Origin: Tropicibacter alexandrii
Lineage (GTDB): Bacteria; Pseudomonadota; Alphaproteobacteria; Rhodobacterales; Rhodobacteraceae
DNA: 64,000 nt
Direction of reading: 5' to 3'
NCBI RefSeq assembly: GCF_003667315.2
Contig: NZ_RCTZ02000011.1
Location: forward strand, 87,672-151,671
A model generated the notes under the pieces. That model saw only the letters and a program-made list of their open reading frames with translations, ran no database searches and was not told where the DNA came from. Positions 51,879-60,094 of the stretch are shown here, piece after piece; position 1 is the stretch's first letter, and each line of letters starts with the position of its first letter. The position numbers and the translations under genes were made by a program.

Positions 51879-53651
51879 ATGTTCCAGAGCTTTGACGACA
51901 CGGCTTGCCCCGAACAGGGCCCGGCCCGGCTGCGCGCCCTTCGGGCGGCGATGGCCACCGCTGGTCTGGACGGCTTCCTGATCCCGCGCGCCGATGCCCA
52001 TCAGGGCGAATACGTCGCCGCGCATGACGACCGGCTGTCATGGCTGACCGGCTTCACCGGCTCGGCGGGCTGGTGCGTGGCGCTGACAGAGCGCGCGGCG
52101 GTCTTCACCGACAGCCGCTACACCGTGCAGGTCAAGGCACAGGTGGCGGAGGAGTTCGAAAAGGTCGACTGGCCCGCGACCTCTCTGGGCGACTGGACCC
52201 GGCAGGTCGCGCCAAACGGGGTGATCGGCTTTGACCCGTGGCTGCTGACCGTGGACCAGCTGGATCGGCTGCAAAAGGAGCTGCCCGAGGCGGTGCTGAA
52301 ACGCTCGGACAACCTGATCGACCAGATCTGGGAGGACCAGCCCGCGCCTCCCATGGGCAAGGTCATGGTGCAACCGCTGGAACTGGCGGGCGAGGCGCAT
52401 GAGGCCAAGATCACCCGGCTGGCCGCCACCCTCGCCCCGGCCAGCGCGGCGATCATCACCCTGCCCGACAGCATCGCCTGGCTTCTGAACATTCGCGGCA
52501 CCGACATCCCCCGCAACCCTGTGCCGCATGGCTTTGCCATCCTGCACGCGGACGCGCGGGTGGTGCTGTATATGGCGCCCGAAAAGCTGACAGAGATCGG
52601 CGACCATCTGGGCGCGCATGTCACGGTCAAGGACCCCGGGGATTTCCTGCCCGGCGTGAGGGCGCTCAAGGGCCCGATCCGCATCGACCCGGCCACTTGC
52701 CCCATCGCCGTCACCGACGCGCTGGATGCCGAAATCCTCCACGGCGACGATCCCTGCCTGCTGCCCAAGGCGCGCAAGAACGCCGCCGAACTGGACGGCG
52801 CCCGCGCCGCGCATCAGCGCGATGCGCTGGCCATGGTGCGCTTTCTGGCATGGCTCGACGGGCAACAACCCGGCACATTGACGGAAATCGACGTGGTCAA
52901 GCGGCTGGAGGCCGAGCGCATGGCCACCAACGCCCTGCGCGACATCAGCTTTGAAACCATCTCGGGTGCCGGGCCCAACGGCGCCATCGTGCATTACCGC
53001 GTCACCGAACAGTCCAACCGCCGCGTTGGCGACGGTGAACTGCTGCTGGTCGACAGCGGCGGGCAATATGTGGACGGCACCACCGACATCACCCGCACCA
53101 TGGCCATAGGCACCCCCGATCCGGAGGCCGCCCGCGCCTTTACGCTCGTGCTCAAGGGCATGATCGCGGTCTCGCGCCTGCGCTTCCCCAAGGGGCTGGC
53201 GGGCCGCGATATCGACCCGTTTGCCCGCGCCGCGCTGTGGGAGCACGGGCTCGATTACGGCCACGGCACCGGGCACGGGATCGGCAGCTACCTGTCGGTT
53301 CACGAAGGCCCGCAGCGCATCGCCCGCACCGGCACCGTGCCGCTGGAGCCGGGCATGATGCTGTCGAACGAGCCGGGCTTCTACCGCGAGGGGGCCTTTG
53401 GCATCCGCATCGAAAACCTCATCGCCGTCGAGGACGCGCCCCCCTTGCCGGGCCAAACCGTCGCGCATATGCTCCGCTTCGAGACATTGACCCATGTTCC
53501 GATCGACACGCGCCTCGTACAGGCCGACCTGCTGACAGAGGCCGAGCGTGACTGGCTGAACGCCTACCATGCCGACTGCCTGACCCGCCTCGCGCCGCAT
53601 CTGGACGGCACGGTGCGTGACTGGTTGACCGGTGCCTGTCGGGCGATCTGA
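51879..53651 (+). CDS. Aminopeptidase P-family (M24B) protein
   Basis: Cytoplasmic metallopeptidase of 590 aa of the long, three-domain X-Pro aminopeptidase type. Two creatinase-like N-terminal domains (for example DGFLIPRADAHQGEYV) precede the pita-bread domain from about 310. Metal ligands are in LLLVDSGGQYVDGTTDITRT, GHGTGHGIGSYLSVHEGPQ, MLSNEPGFYREG and FGIRIENLI. It removes N-terminal residues next to proline. ATG 51879 follows TGGAGG; an in-frame ATG at 51849 is less likely. Confidence 0.95.
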   Translation: MFQSFDDTACPEQGPARLRALRAAMATAGLDGFLIPRADAHQGEYVAAHDDRLSWLTGFTGSAGWCVALTERAAVFTDSRYTVQVKAQVAEEFEKVDWPATSLGDWTRQVAPNGVIGFDPWLLTVDQLDRLQKELPEAVLKRSDNLIDQIWEDQPAPPMGKVMVQPLELAGEAHEAKITRLAATLAPASAAIITLPDSIAWLLNIRGTDIPRNPVPHGFAILHADARVVLYMAPEKLTEIGDHLGAHVTVKDPGDFLPGVRALKGPIRIDPATCPIAVTDALDAEILHGDDPCLLPKARKNAAELDGARAAHQRDALAMVRFLAWLDGQQPGTLTEIDVVKRLEAERMATNALRDISFETISGAGPNGAIVHYRVTEQSNRRVGDGELLLVDSGGQYVDGTTDITRTMAIGTPDPEAARAFTLVLKGMIAVSRLRFPKGLAGRDIDPFARAALWEHGLDYGHGTGHGIGSYLSVHEGPQRIARTGTVPLEPGMMLSNEPGFYREGAFGIRIENLIAVEDAPPLPGQTVAHMLRFETLTHVPIDTRLVQADLLTEAERDWLNAYHADCLTRLAPHLDGTVRDWLTGACRAI

Positions 53652-53682
53652 CGGATAGGGCCATGTGACACAGATATTTCAT

Positions 53683-53710
53683 GCTTTGCCTGCACTAAGC
53701 TTGGCAAAGC
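53683..53710. promoter_or_regulatory. 8-bp inverted repeat upstream of the DUF427 gene
   Basis: GCTTTGCC, 12-nt spacer, GGCAAAGC, perfect arms ending 15 bp before the start codon at 53726 and next to the AGGGGAGA ribosome binding site. It could be an operator or a weak hairpin at the end of the aminopeptidase transcript. Confidence 0.45.
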
Positions 53711-53725
53711 AAAGGGGAGACAGGA

Positions 53726-54076
53726 ATGACCATGACCAAAGACATCCGCATAACGCCCGCCATGGGCACTTGGGTCATCCGGGCCGGCGGCGCCGTTCTG
53801 GGCGAATCGTCGCGCGCGCTGGAACTGGTCGAAGGCGACCTGCCGCCGGTGATCTACTTCCCGCGCGAGGATATCGGCATGGCCTTCCTCGACCGGACCG
53901 ACCACACGACCACCTGCCCGCACAAGGGCGAGGCGTCATATTTCTCGATCATGTCCAAGTCGAAGACCTATGAAAACGCCGTCTGGTCCTATGAAAACCC
54001 AAAGGACGAGGTCGGCGCGATCAAGGATCACCTTGCCTTTTACGTGCAGGACGGGATCGCCGTCGAACAGATCTGA
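53726..54076 (+). CDS. DUF427 protein
   Basis: Cytoplasmic protein of 116 aa, a single DUF427 domain: PVIYFPREDIGMAFLDRTDH, TTCPHKGEASYFSI and a late NAVWSYENPKDEVGAIKDHLAFY. The family has a small beta-barrel-like fold and no assigned function, though the PHKGEA motif is near invariant. AGGGGAGACAGG precedes the start. A short GC hairpin follows. Confidence 0.93.
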   Translation: MTMTKDIRITPAMGTWVIRAGGAVLGESSRALELVEGDLPPVIYFPREDIGMAFLDRTDHTTTCPHKGEASYFSIMSKSKTYENAVWSYENPKDEVGAIKDHLAFYVQDGIAVEQI

Positions 54077-54084
54077 CACAGACA

Positions 54085-54109
54085 GGCCGGGCCACGCGCC
54101 CGGCCCTTT
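54085..54109 (+). terminator. Terminator after the DUF427 gene
   Basis: GGCCGGGC, loop CACGC, GCCCGGCC, then CTTTGC, 9 bp after the stop codon. The T-run is short, so efficiency is uncertain. Confidence 0.6.
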
Positions 54110-54187
54110 GCTGTGCGCGCGGTCACAGGCCACGGCGCGCCATGGGTGTATCGTCTGAGCGTTATTTCAACCCAAGGGCATATTTCC

Positions 54188-54655
54188 ATGACAGTTACCG
54201 TCCACCCTTCCGTCTTTACCGGTCACAACCAGCCGGGCGATTTCGGCTATATGCTGATGCAGGAGGAATACGCCTCCGCCTTTTTCATCTTCAACGACAA
54301 TGAAGAGGAATTTCTGGCCTATCAGGGCAATCAGGGCACCAGCGGCCCGGGCTGTCATGCAGGTGGCGGCAATGCCGGGATCAGGCCGTGGCAATGCGCC
54401 ACGCCACCGCGCGCGGGCGGCATTCCGACCGGCGCACATGGCCAAGGCTACACCGCCTTGACCAGCGAGGTGCAAGGGCATATCGACACCGCCGTGGCCT
54501 TCATTGCCGCGCGGATCGCCGAGCACGGTTTTACCGATGTATATTACAGTTCCGACGGCCATGGCGGGCTGGGCACCGGCATCTTCGAGGTCGATCCGGC
54601 GGTCAAGGCCTATATCGTCAAGCAGATCGAGGGACTGGCCAGCCAATCCGAATAA
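54188..54655 (+). CDS. Unknown protein with GPGCHAGGGNAGIRP motif
   Basis: Protein of 155 aa without signal peptide or membrane segment. Notable blocks are FGYMLMQEEYASAFFIFNDN near 18-37, SGPGCHAGGGNAGIRPWQC near 54-72, GGIPTGAHGQGYTAL near 79-93 and YYSSDGHGGLGTGIFEVDPA near 124-143. The glycine-rich, nearly invariant-looking stretches suggest an enzyme or ligand-binding loop, but I do not recognise the family. ATG 54188 is favoured because the upstream frame lacks family-like sequence. A strong terminator follows. Confidence 0.65.
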   Translation: MTVTVHPSVFTGHNQPGDFGYMLMQEEYASAFFIFNDNEEEFLAYQGNQGTSGPGCHAGGGNAGIRPWQCATPPRAGGIPTGAHGQGYTALTSEVQGHIDTAVAFIAARIAEHGFTDVYYSSDGHGGLGTGIFEVDPAVKAYIVKQIEGLASQSE

Positions 54656-54694
54656 CCCCGCAATCCCGCGGGCTTGGACCTGAACGGATAGCCG

Positions 54695-54725
54695 ATAACA
54701 CCGCCCAGTCCGGGCGGTGTTATTG
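54695..54725 (+). terminator. Rho-independent terminator
   Basis: ATAACACCGCCC, loop AGTCC, GGGCGGTGTTAT form a perfect 12-bp stem, followed by TGTTTG. Located 40 bp after the stop of the 155-aa gene. Confidence 0.85.
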
Positions 54726-54785
54726 TTTGACCGCCGCCGCGTGACGGACAGTGAGGCATCACTTTTCACCGAAAGGATGCTGCTC

Positions 54786-55487
54786 ATGTTACGCTTACTG
54801 ACTTTTCTCGCTGCCATGGTCTTTGCAACGGCCGCCGCCGCAAGCACCGCTTGGGTCAATGCCCCCCGCGATGGATATTTGAACCTGCGAACCGGCCCCT
54901 CGACCGGCTACCGCGTCATCGAACAGATGCCCCACCGCTCGAAGGTCGAAATCCTGCACGCCCCCGGCAAATGGGTGAAACTGCGCTCCGAGCGGGGGCG
55001 GATCGGGTGGGCGCATAGCGGCTGGCTGACGACCGACCGCCCCGGTCGCGGGCATGGCCACCATGATGGCCAGCACGGTGGCTCGCAGGGCACGTGGTAC
55101 GTGGATGCGCCGGGCTATAACGGCCTGAACCTGCGCACCGGCCCCGGCACCGGCTACAAGGTCGCGCGGCTGATGCGCAATGGCGACAAGGTCGAACGGC
55201 TGGGCCGCAAGGGCTCGTGGTGGCTGCTGCGCCACGAAAGCGGCGCCGTGGGCTATGCCCATTCCGGCTACCTGTCCAAGACCAAGCCCCGGCGCGGCGG
55301 CCAAGGCCATGGCCACGGTCACGGCGGTGGATATGGCGACCTTCGCGGGCACGATCGCGGCCATGACGGCGGCAACGACCTCGCCCGCCTGCTGCTGCGG
55401 TGCCAAGGCCGCGAGGGGCAGGCCCTGCAACGCTGCATCGTCTGGCACCTGAGCCAGCAAAGCCACCCCGGCTACCGCAACCGCTGA
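54786..55487 (+). CDS. Exported protein with two SH3-like (SH3_3) domains
   Basis: Secreted protein of 233 aa. A signal peptide (MLRLLTFLAAMVFATAAAAS) precedes two bacterial SH3 domains, each starting with an NLRTGPSTGYRVI or NLRTGPGTGYKVA motif (about residues 35-47 and 112-124) and ending in GWAHSGWL or GYAHSGYL. A His/Gly-rich linker (GRGHGHHDGQHGG) joins them and a second His/Gly-rich stretch follows, which may bind metal. The C-terminus has two cysteines (LLRCQGREGQALQRC). Such domains usually bind cell-wall peptides. ATG 54786 gives the best ribosome-binding spacing (GAAAGG). Confidence 0.85.
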   Translation: MLRLLTFLAAMVFATAAAASTAWVNAPRDGYLNLRTGPSTGYRVIEQMPHRSKVEILHAPGKWVKLRSERGRIGWAHSGWLTTDRPGRGHGHHDGQHGGSQGTWYVDAPGYNGLNLRTGPGTGYKVARLMRNGDKVERLGRKGSWWLLRHESGAVGYAHSGYLSKTKPRRGGQGHGHGHGGGYGDLRGHDRGHDGGNDLARLLLRCQGREGQALQRCIVWHLSQQSHPGYRNR

Positions 55488-55493
55488 CACTAA

Positions 55494-55527
55494 AACGCCG
55501 CCCGGGGGGCATCCCGCGGGCGGCGTT
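55494..55527. terminator. Bidirectional terminator between SH3 and ask genes
   Basis: AACGCCGCCCG and CGGGCGGCGTT form an 11-bp perfect stem around a 12-nt GC-rich loop, between the convergent SH3-protein gene and the ectoine operon end. On the minus strand a TTTTAG stretch follows. Confidence 0.8.
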
Positions 55528-55545
55528 CTGACGGTCAGGACCGGT

Positions 55546-56958
55546 TCAGGCGGCCAGTTGGACCTTGCTTTCACTCTCGACGAAGGCCTTGTGCAGCGCC
55601 TTGATCGCCGGTTGCAGGTCGTCGCGCTCCATCAGGAATTGCACGTCGACATTGCGCGGCCCTTGGCTGGCGCCGACGCTTTCCATCCCGGCCTCGGCAA
55701 TCGCCTGAAGACCACGGGTCAACACCGACAGCCCGCGCAGATCACGCCCCACGACCGAGGCCATGCCCAGCGTGCGCAACTGGATCTCTGCCGCCGGATA
55801 CAGCGCCTTGAGGTCCTTTTCCACGCGACGCAGCTGTTTCAGCGAGGCGTCCACGTAATGGGTGATCGTGTTGGCGTTCGACACCTTGGACACGATGCGC
55901 ACATCGTGGCGCGTCAGTGCATCCAGAATGGCGGCGTCATAGCCCTTGACCCCCACCATGTCCTGTTCGAACACCTCCAGCGCGACCACGTCCAGCCCGG
56001 TGACGATCTCGACCGCTGCCTCGTCGGCGGGCCGGTCATCGATCAGCGTGCCCGGGTCGTCCGGCTCAAAGGCGTTGGTGACGCGCAAGGGCACCTCGGC
56101 CTGACGCAGCGTCTTGGCCGCCTTGGGGTGGATCGCCTCCATCCCGAGGTTCGACAGCTGGTCAGCCACGTCGTAATTGGTCCGGCCCAGCTTGCGCACG
56201 GCGTCTTGGCCCACAAGATTGGGGTCCGCCGAGGACAGGTGGAATTCCTTGTGGATGATCGCCTCGCGCGCGCCCGTCAGGGCGGCGAGTTTCGAGAATG
56301 TCACCTCGGAATAGCCCCGGTCGAATTCGCCCATCAGGCCCCGGCGGCATTGCGCATAGCCGGTTACGATGGGCATCTCGGTCACCGGATCGACCTCGGC
56401 CATCGCGCGCTCGATGCGTTCGTCGAGCGATACGTCGCCCTCGTCCCGCCAGCCGGACAGGTCGACGAAGCGGGCGTTCACACCGGCACGTTGCAGCATC
56501 AGCGTCGTGACGAAGGCGGAATGCGCCTCGCCCAGACCGGACAACAATTCGCGCACTTGCATCATGTGTTCGGACAGGCGGAAGTGGCCATAGGCGCAGA
56601 TCCGTTGCAGATCGATCAGCGCGTTGCGCGCACCCTCGATCCGGTCGCGCACGAAATCCGTCGCCTGCGCAACGTCACCCGGGGCGCTGAGCACCTCGGT
56701 ATGGGCGCCGATCATCGCATCCGACACTTCGCACAGCGCGTCCTGCCAGCCATGGCCGGTGTCGCTGTCGGCGAATTGCGCATAGACTCCCGGCTTGCCG
56801 GATTTCTTGTGTTCCAGCAGCAGGTTGGTGATCCCGCCAAAGGCCGAGACGACGAAGACCCGACCATAGGGGTCGTCGCCCCGCACCAGAAGCGTATCGC
56901 GCAGTTCATGGATGCGGGACATGGTCGTCCCGCCGATTTTCTCAACTGTATGGGCCAT
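55546..56958 (-). CDS. ask: Ectoine-associated aspartate kinase (Ask_Ect)
   Basis: Aspartokinase of 470 aa phosphorylating aspartate, the first step toward L-aspartate semialdehyde for ectoine. The N-terminal VEKIGGTTMSRIHELRD is the characteristic variant of the kinase K-x-GG-T/S motif in Ask_Ect. RVFVVSAFGGITNLLLEHKK and a later GFDRGYSEVTFSKLAAL-like region belong to the catalytic domain. Two ACT-type regulatory segments fill the C-terminus from about 310. Its start overlaps the ectC stop by one base. Ask_Ect enzymes avoid feedback inhibition that limits the main aspartokinase. Confidence 0.95.
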   Translation of the reverse strand: MAHTVEKIGGTTMSRIHELRDTLLVRGDDPYGRVFVVSAFGGITNLLLEHKKSGKPGVYAQFADSDTGHGWQDALCEVSDAMIGAHTEVLSAPGDVAQATDFVRDRIEGARNALIDLQRICAYGHFRLSEHMMQVRELLSGLGEAHSAFVTTLMLQRAGVNARFVDLSGWRDEGDVSLDERIERAMAEVDPVTEMPIVTGYAQCRRGLMGEFDRGYSEVTFSKLAALTGAREAIIHKEFHLSSADPNLVGQDAVRKLGRTNYDVADQLSNLGMEAIHPKAAKTLRQAEVPLRVTNAFEPDDPGTLIDDRPADEAAVEIVTGLDVVALEVFEQDMVGVKGYDAAILDALTRHDVRIVSKVSNANTITHYVDASLKQLRRVEKDLKALYPAAEIQLRTLGMASVVGRDLRGLSVLTRGLQAIAEAGMESVGASQGPRNVDVQFLMERDDLQPAIKALHKAFVESESKVQLAA

Positions 56959-57362
56959 TACGATGCCTCCAGTTCCTCCGGCGCGGCATAGGATCCGTCC
57001 TCGCGGTGGACTTCGTTCCCCGTCACGGGCGGGTTGAAGCAGCAGGCCATGACCAGCTCTTCTTCAGCGCGCAGGATGTGACGGTCATGCTTGTCGAGCG
57101 CATACATTACGCCGGGTTTGATCTCGTGCGTCTCGCCGGTGCCGAGGTCGGTGATCGACCCCTTGCCCTGCATGCAATAGACGCTTTCGAAGTGGTTCTT
57201 GTATTCGAACGTGTGCTCCGACCCTTCCTCGAGGAAGGTGATATGGAAGCTAAATCCCATATTGTCGTCAGCGAGCAGCATGCGTACGCTGCTCCACTTG
57301 GCATCGGAGACGACGCGATCACGTTCTTTTTTCACGATCTCGTTGAAATCACGGACAATCAT
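56958..57362 (-). CDS. ectC: Ectoine synthase
   Basis: Cupin-fold ectoine synthase of 134 aa that cyclises N-gamma-acetyl-diaminobutyrate to ectoine. [20 protein letters not shown] at the start, [20 protein letters not shown] and a later [20 protein letters not shown] match EctC. The start at 57362 lies 4 bp after the ectB stop. The cupin metal region is [19 protein letters not shown]. Third enzyme of the operon. Confidence 0.97.
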   Translation of the reverse strand: MIVRDFNEIVKKERDRVVSDAKWSSVRMLLADDNMGFSFHITFLEEGSEHTFEYKNHFESVYCMQGKGSITDLGTGETHEIKPGVMYALDKHDRHILRAEEELVMACCFNPPVTGNEVHREDGSYAAPEELEAS

Positions 57363-57366
57363 TTCG

Positions 57367-58668
57367 TTACTCCGCTGCAATCTTGTGCTGTTCAAGGACT
57401 TCATCGGCGGCTTCCAGCAGGATCGCCAGACCCTTGCGGAAGGTCTTGTCCGGCGTGGTCAGGGGCGCAAGCACCTTGACGACCTCGTCATTCGGGCCCG
57501 ATGTCTCGATCACGAGACCCTTTTCAAAGGCACGTGCGCAGATCTCGCCCGCCAACTCGCCCGAGCCGACATCGACACCCATCATCAGGCCACGGCCCTT
57601 CAGGTAGGCGCCGTCGATCTTGTCGGCCAGTTCTTGCAGGCCGGTGGTCAGGACCATCGACTTCGACGCGAGGGTTTCTTGGAACTTCGGGTCGGCCCAG
57701 AATTTCTCGATCGCCACGCGGGCGGTGACAAACGCGTGGTTGTTGCCACGGAAGGTGCCGTTGTGCTCGGCGGGGCCAAACACGTCATGCTGCGGGCGCA
57801 CCAACGCCAGCGCCATCGGCAGGCCAAAGCCCGACAGGGATTTCGCCATGGTCACGATATCCGGGGTGAATCCCATCTCCTCGAACGAGAAGAAGGTGCC
57901 CGTGCGGCCACAGCCCGCCTGCACGTCATCGACGATGACGAGCGCGCCATGTTCATGCGCGAGGTTCACGACCTTCTCGATCCATTCCTTGGATGCGGCG
58001 TTCAGGCCGCCCTCACCCTGCACGGTCTCGAACAGGATTGCGGCGGGAGCGTCCATACCCGACGACGCGTCGTTCAGCATCGCCTCAAGGAACTTGGACG
58101 TGTCACAGCCATCGCCCATATAGCCGTCATACGGCATCCGGGTCACATGACCGCCCACGGGCATACCCGCGCCGCCACGGTGGTAACCGTTGCCGGTCGC
58201 CGACAGCGCCCCCATGGTCACGCCATGAAAGCCGTTGGTGAAGGCGATGATGTTGGTACGGCCCGTCACCTTGCGCGCCATCTTCATGGCGGCCTCGACG
58301 GCGTTGGCACCGGTCGGACCGGTGAACATGACCTTGTGGTCCATGTCGCGCGGCTTCAGGATATGCGTCTCGAAGGCGCGCAGGAAGTCGCCCTTGGCGT
58401 CGGTGTGCAGGTCAAGCCCGTGGCTGACGCCGTCGCGGGTGATGTGATCGACCAGCGCCTCTTTCATATCGGGGTCGTTGTGCCCGTAGTTGAGCGAGGA
58501 GCAGCCAGCGAGGAAGTCGATATAGGTCTCGCCGTTCTTGTCGGTCATCTCGGAGCCGGAGGCCTTGACGAAAGTGGTGTCAAAGCCACGGCAGTAGGAG
58601 CGCGCCTCGCTTTCGCGGCGCTTGTAGATACTCGGTTTCTTCGGTGTGTCAGACATGTCGTTCGGCAT
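57367..58668 (-). CDS. ectB: Diaminobutyrate-2-oxoglutarate transaminase
   Basis: PLP-dependent class III aminotransferase of 433 aa, making L-2,4-diaminobutyrate from aspartate semialdehyde and glutamate. [37 protein letters not shown] and [20 protein letters not shown] are typical. The PLP lysine is in [20 protein letters not shown] near 265-284. An AAGGACC ribosome binding site precedes the ATG. First committed step of ectoine synthesis, between ectA (41-bp gap) and ectC. Confidence 0.97.
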   Translation of the reverse strand: MPNDMSDTPKKPSIYKRRESEARSYCRGFDTTFVKASGSEMTDKNGETYIDFLAGCSSLNYGHNDPDMKEALVDHITRDGVSHGLDLHTDAKGDFLRAFETHILKPRDMDHKVMFTGPTGANAVEAAMKMARKVTGRTNIIAFTNGFHGVTMGALSATGNGYHRGGAGMPVGGHVTRMPYDGYMGDGCDTSKFLEAMLNDASSGMDAPAAILFETVQGEGGLNAASKEWIEKVVNLAHEHGALVIVDDVQAGCGRTGTFFSFEEMGFTPDIVTMAKSLSGFGLPMALALVRPQHDVFGPAEHNGTFRGNNHAFVTARVAIEKFWADPKFQETLASKSMVLTTGLQELADKIDGAYLKGRGLMMGVDVGSGELAGEICARAFEKGLVIETSGPNDEVVKVLAPLTTPDKTFRKGLAILLEAADEVLEQHKIAAE

Positions 58669-58709
58669 TGGAAAGGTCCTTTGCGATACGTGTTCTTGTA
58701 TAAATCGGA

Positions 58710-59246
58710 TCAGGCTGCGCGCTTCAGCGTCGCGCGCTTTTCGGGCAGCGTGATGGTCACCATGTGCTCTGTGTCATGGGCCCCGTCGAAGTGGTCATGC
58801 TTGGTAAAGTGCGGCTCATCCGAAAGGGTTCCGCCGACATCGCGCGCGAAGCTGCGAAACAGCCCCCAAGAGGCGGCATTGTCGCGGGTGATGGTCGTCT
58901 TCATCACCTCGGCGTCCTTGCATTCGTCGCGGCGCACGAGATGGCGCAGCATCATTTTGCCAAGGCCCATCCCGCGCGCGGCCTCGCCCACGGCGACCTG
59001 CCAGACGAAGAACGCGTCTTCGCCCGGGATCATGTGGCCGGAAATCCAGCCGACGATCTCTCCGTCCAGTTCGGCAACCACGCAGGTGTCGCGGAAGTGA
59101 TCCGCCTGCACGAGGTTGCAGTACATGGAGTTCTCATCCAGCGGCTTGCAGACGCGGATGAGATCCCAGATTGCGGCCCCATCCGTCGCTTCAGGCTTGC
59201 GCAGATGGGGCTTTCCGGTTCGGGGGATGGAGACGTCTTTCGGCAT
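58710..59246 (-). CDS. ectA: Diaminobutyrate acetyltransferase
   Basis: GNAT enzyme of 178 aa that acetylates diaminobutyrate. The signature CKPLDENSMYCNLVQADHF is followed by AELDGEIVGWISGHMIPGE, the acetyl-CoA loop VAVGEAARGMGLGKMML and TTITRDNAASWGLFRSFARD. A GAGGAGCAGG ribosome binding site precedes the ATG. It heads the ectA-ectB-ectC-ask unit. The 244-bp gap to ectR is AT-rich compared with neighbours and should hold the divergent promoters. No ectD (hydroxylase) is present. Confidence 0.97.
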   Translation of the reverse strand: MPKDVSIPRTGKPHLRKPEATDGAAIWDLIRVCKPLDENSMYCNLVQADHFRDTCVVAELDGEIVGWISGHMIPGEDAFFVWQVAVGEAARGMGLGKMMLRHLVRRDECKDAEVMKTTITRDNAASWGLFRSFARDVGGTLSDEPHFTKHDHFDGAHDTEHMVTITLPEKRATLKRAA

Positions 59247-59490
59247 GGGAATTTCCTGCTCCTCATTTCGTTCGATTGACTAACTAACAACCGACCAAGA
59301 AAGTTTCAACCGCCTAAGTTGTTTTAAGCTGAATTCTGCGCGAAAAGCCGAAAACATTGAATTATTCAGCGCAAGCGCCTAAGTAGATGTGTCACAGATC
59401 GTTAGTTCTGCAAACTTATTAAGAAATTATGAAGGAGTCTGGCCCATTCTATCGAGACATGCGACATTCACCGCCATACCAGAGGTGGCT
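59247..59490. promoter_or_regulatory. Divergent ectA/ectR promoter region
   Basis: A 244-bp, relatively AT-rich gap. It contains GTTAGTTAGTCAATCG (minus strand, about 59270-59288) and CGTTAGTTCTGC (plus strand, about 59399-59410), which share GTTAGTT and could be regulator sites. No exact -10/-35 assignment is safe. Osmotic control by EctR is inferred from its gene being divergent. Confidence 0.45.
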
Positions 59491-59979
59491 ATGGACAGAA
59501 CCGATGACAGCCTGATCGCTCTGCGGCGCATCCTGCGCTCGACCGAGCTGTATTCGCGCGACCTTGCTTTATCGGCCGGGGTCACGCCCGCACAGCTGCG
59601 CGTGCTGCAGATCGTGGTGGCCAAGGGTGGCTCGACCACGCCCAAGGCGCTGGCCACACAGATGGGCGTCAGTCAGGCGACGGTGACGGCGCTGCTCGAC
59701 AAGCTGCAAAAGCGCAAGCTGATCGACCGCGTGCGCTCGGAGGCGGATCGCCGCCAGATGAACATCATCATCACCGATGACGGGCTGGCCACCACCGACA
59801 GCGCGCCCGACGCGCTGCAACAGCGCTACGTCAAGGAATTCGAAAAACTGCCCGACTGGGAGCAGGCGATGATGGTCGCCGTGCTCGAACGTGTCGCCTC
59901 GATGCTGGATGCCGGGGATATCGACGCCTCGCCGGTGCTGACCATCGGCGATCTTCACACGGACCGGACGAGCCATTGA
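59491..59979 (+). CDS. ectR: MarR-family regulator of ectoine genes (EctR-like)
   Basis: MarR-type winged-helix repressor of 162 aa, divergent from ectABC-ask. The DNA-binding helices are in TPKALATQMGVSQATVTALLD near 51-71, and RVRSEADRRQMNIIITDDG near 81-99 is the wing. EctR1 of methylotrophs represses ect genes by blocking the promoter. ATG 59491 (MDRTDDSLIALRRI) follows AGAGGTGG; in-frame upstream starts would extend into the promoter region. Directly followed by a TTCGAA palindrome array. Confidence 0.92.
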   Translation: MDRTDDSLIALRRILRSTELYSRDLALSAGVTPAQLRVLQIVVAKGGSTTPKALATQMGVSQATVTALLDKLQKRKLIDRVRSEADRRQMNIIITDDGLATTDSAPDALQQRYVKEFEKLPDWEQAMMVAVLERVASMLDAGDIDASPVLTIGDLHTDRTSH

Positions 59980-59985
59980 GGCGGG

Positions 59986-60080
59986 CAAGGCCCTTCGAAG
60001 GGCCTTGGGTCACGCAAATTCGAATTTGCGTATAAGCGCCTTCGAAGGCGCTTGTTTCAAGGCGCGTCACAAGCGCCTTG
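59986..60080. repeat. 95-bp array of TTCGAA-centred palindromes (copy 1)
   Basis: Four palindromes in a row: 59986-60007 (half-site CAAGGCCCTTC), 60012-60031 (ACGCAAATTC half), 60034-60053 (AAGCGCCTTC half), all perfect and centred on TTCGAA, then an imperfect CAAGGCGC/GCGCCTTG pair at 60058-60080. It fills the convergent gap between ectR and the ClC gene. A same-length, nearly identical array lies at 63227-63321. Confidence 0.95.
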
Positions 60081-60094
60081 CCAGCGCGTCCCTC

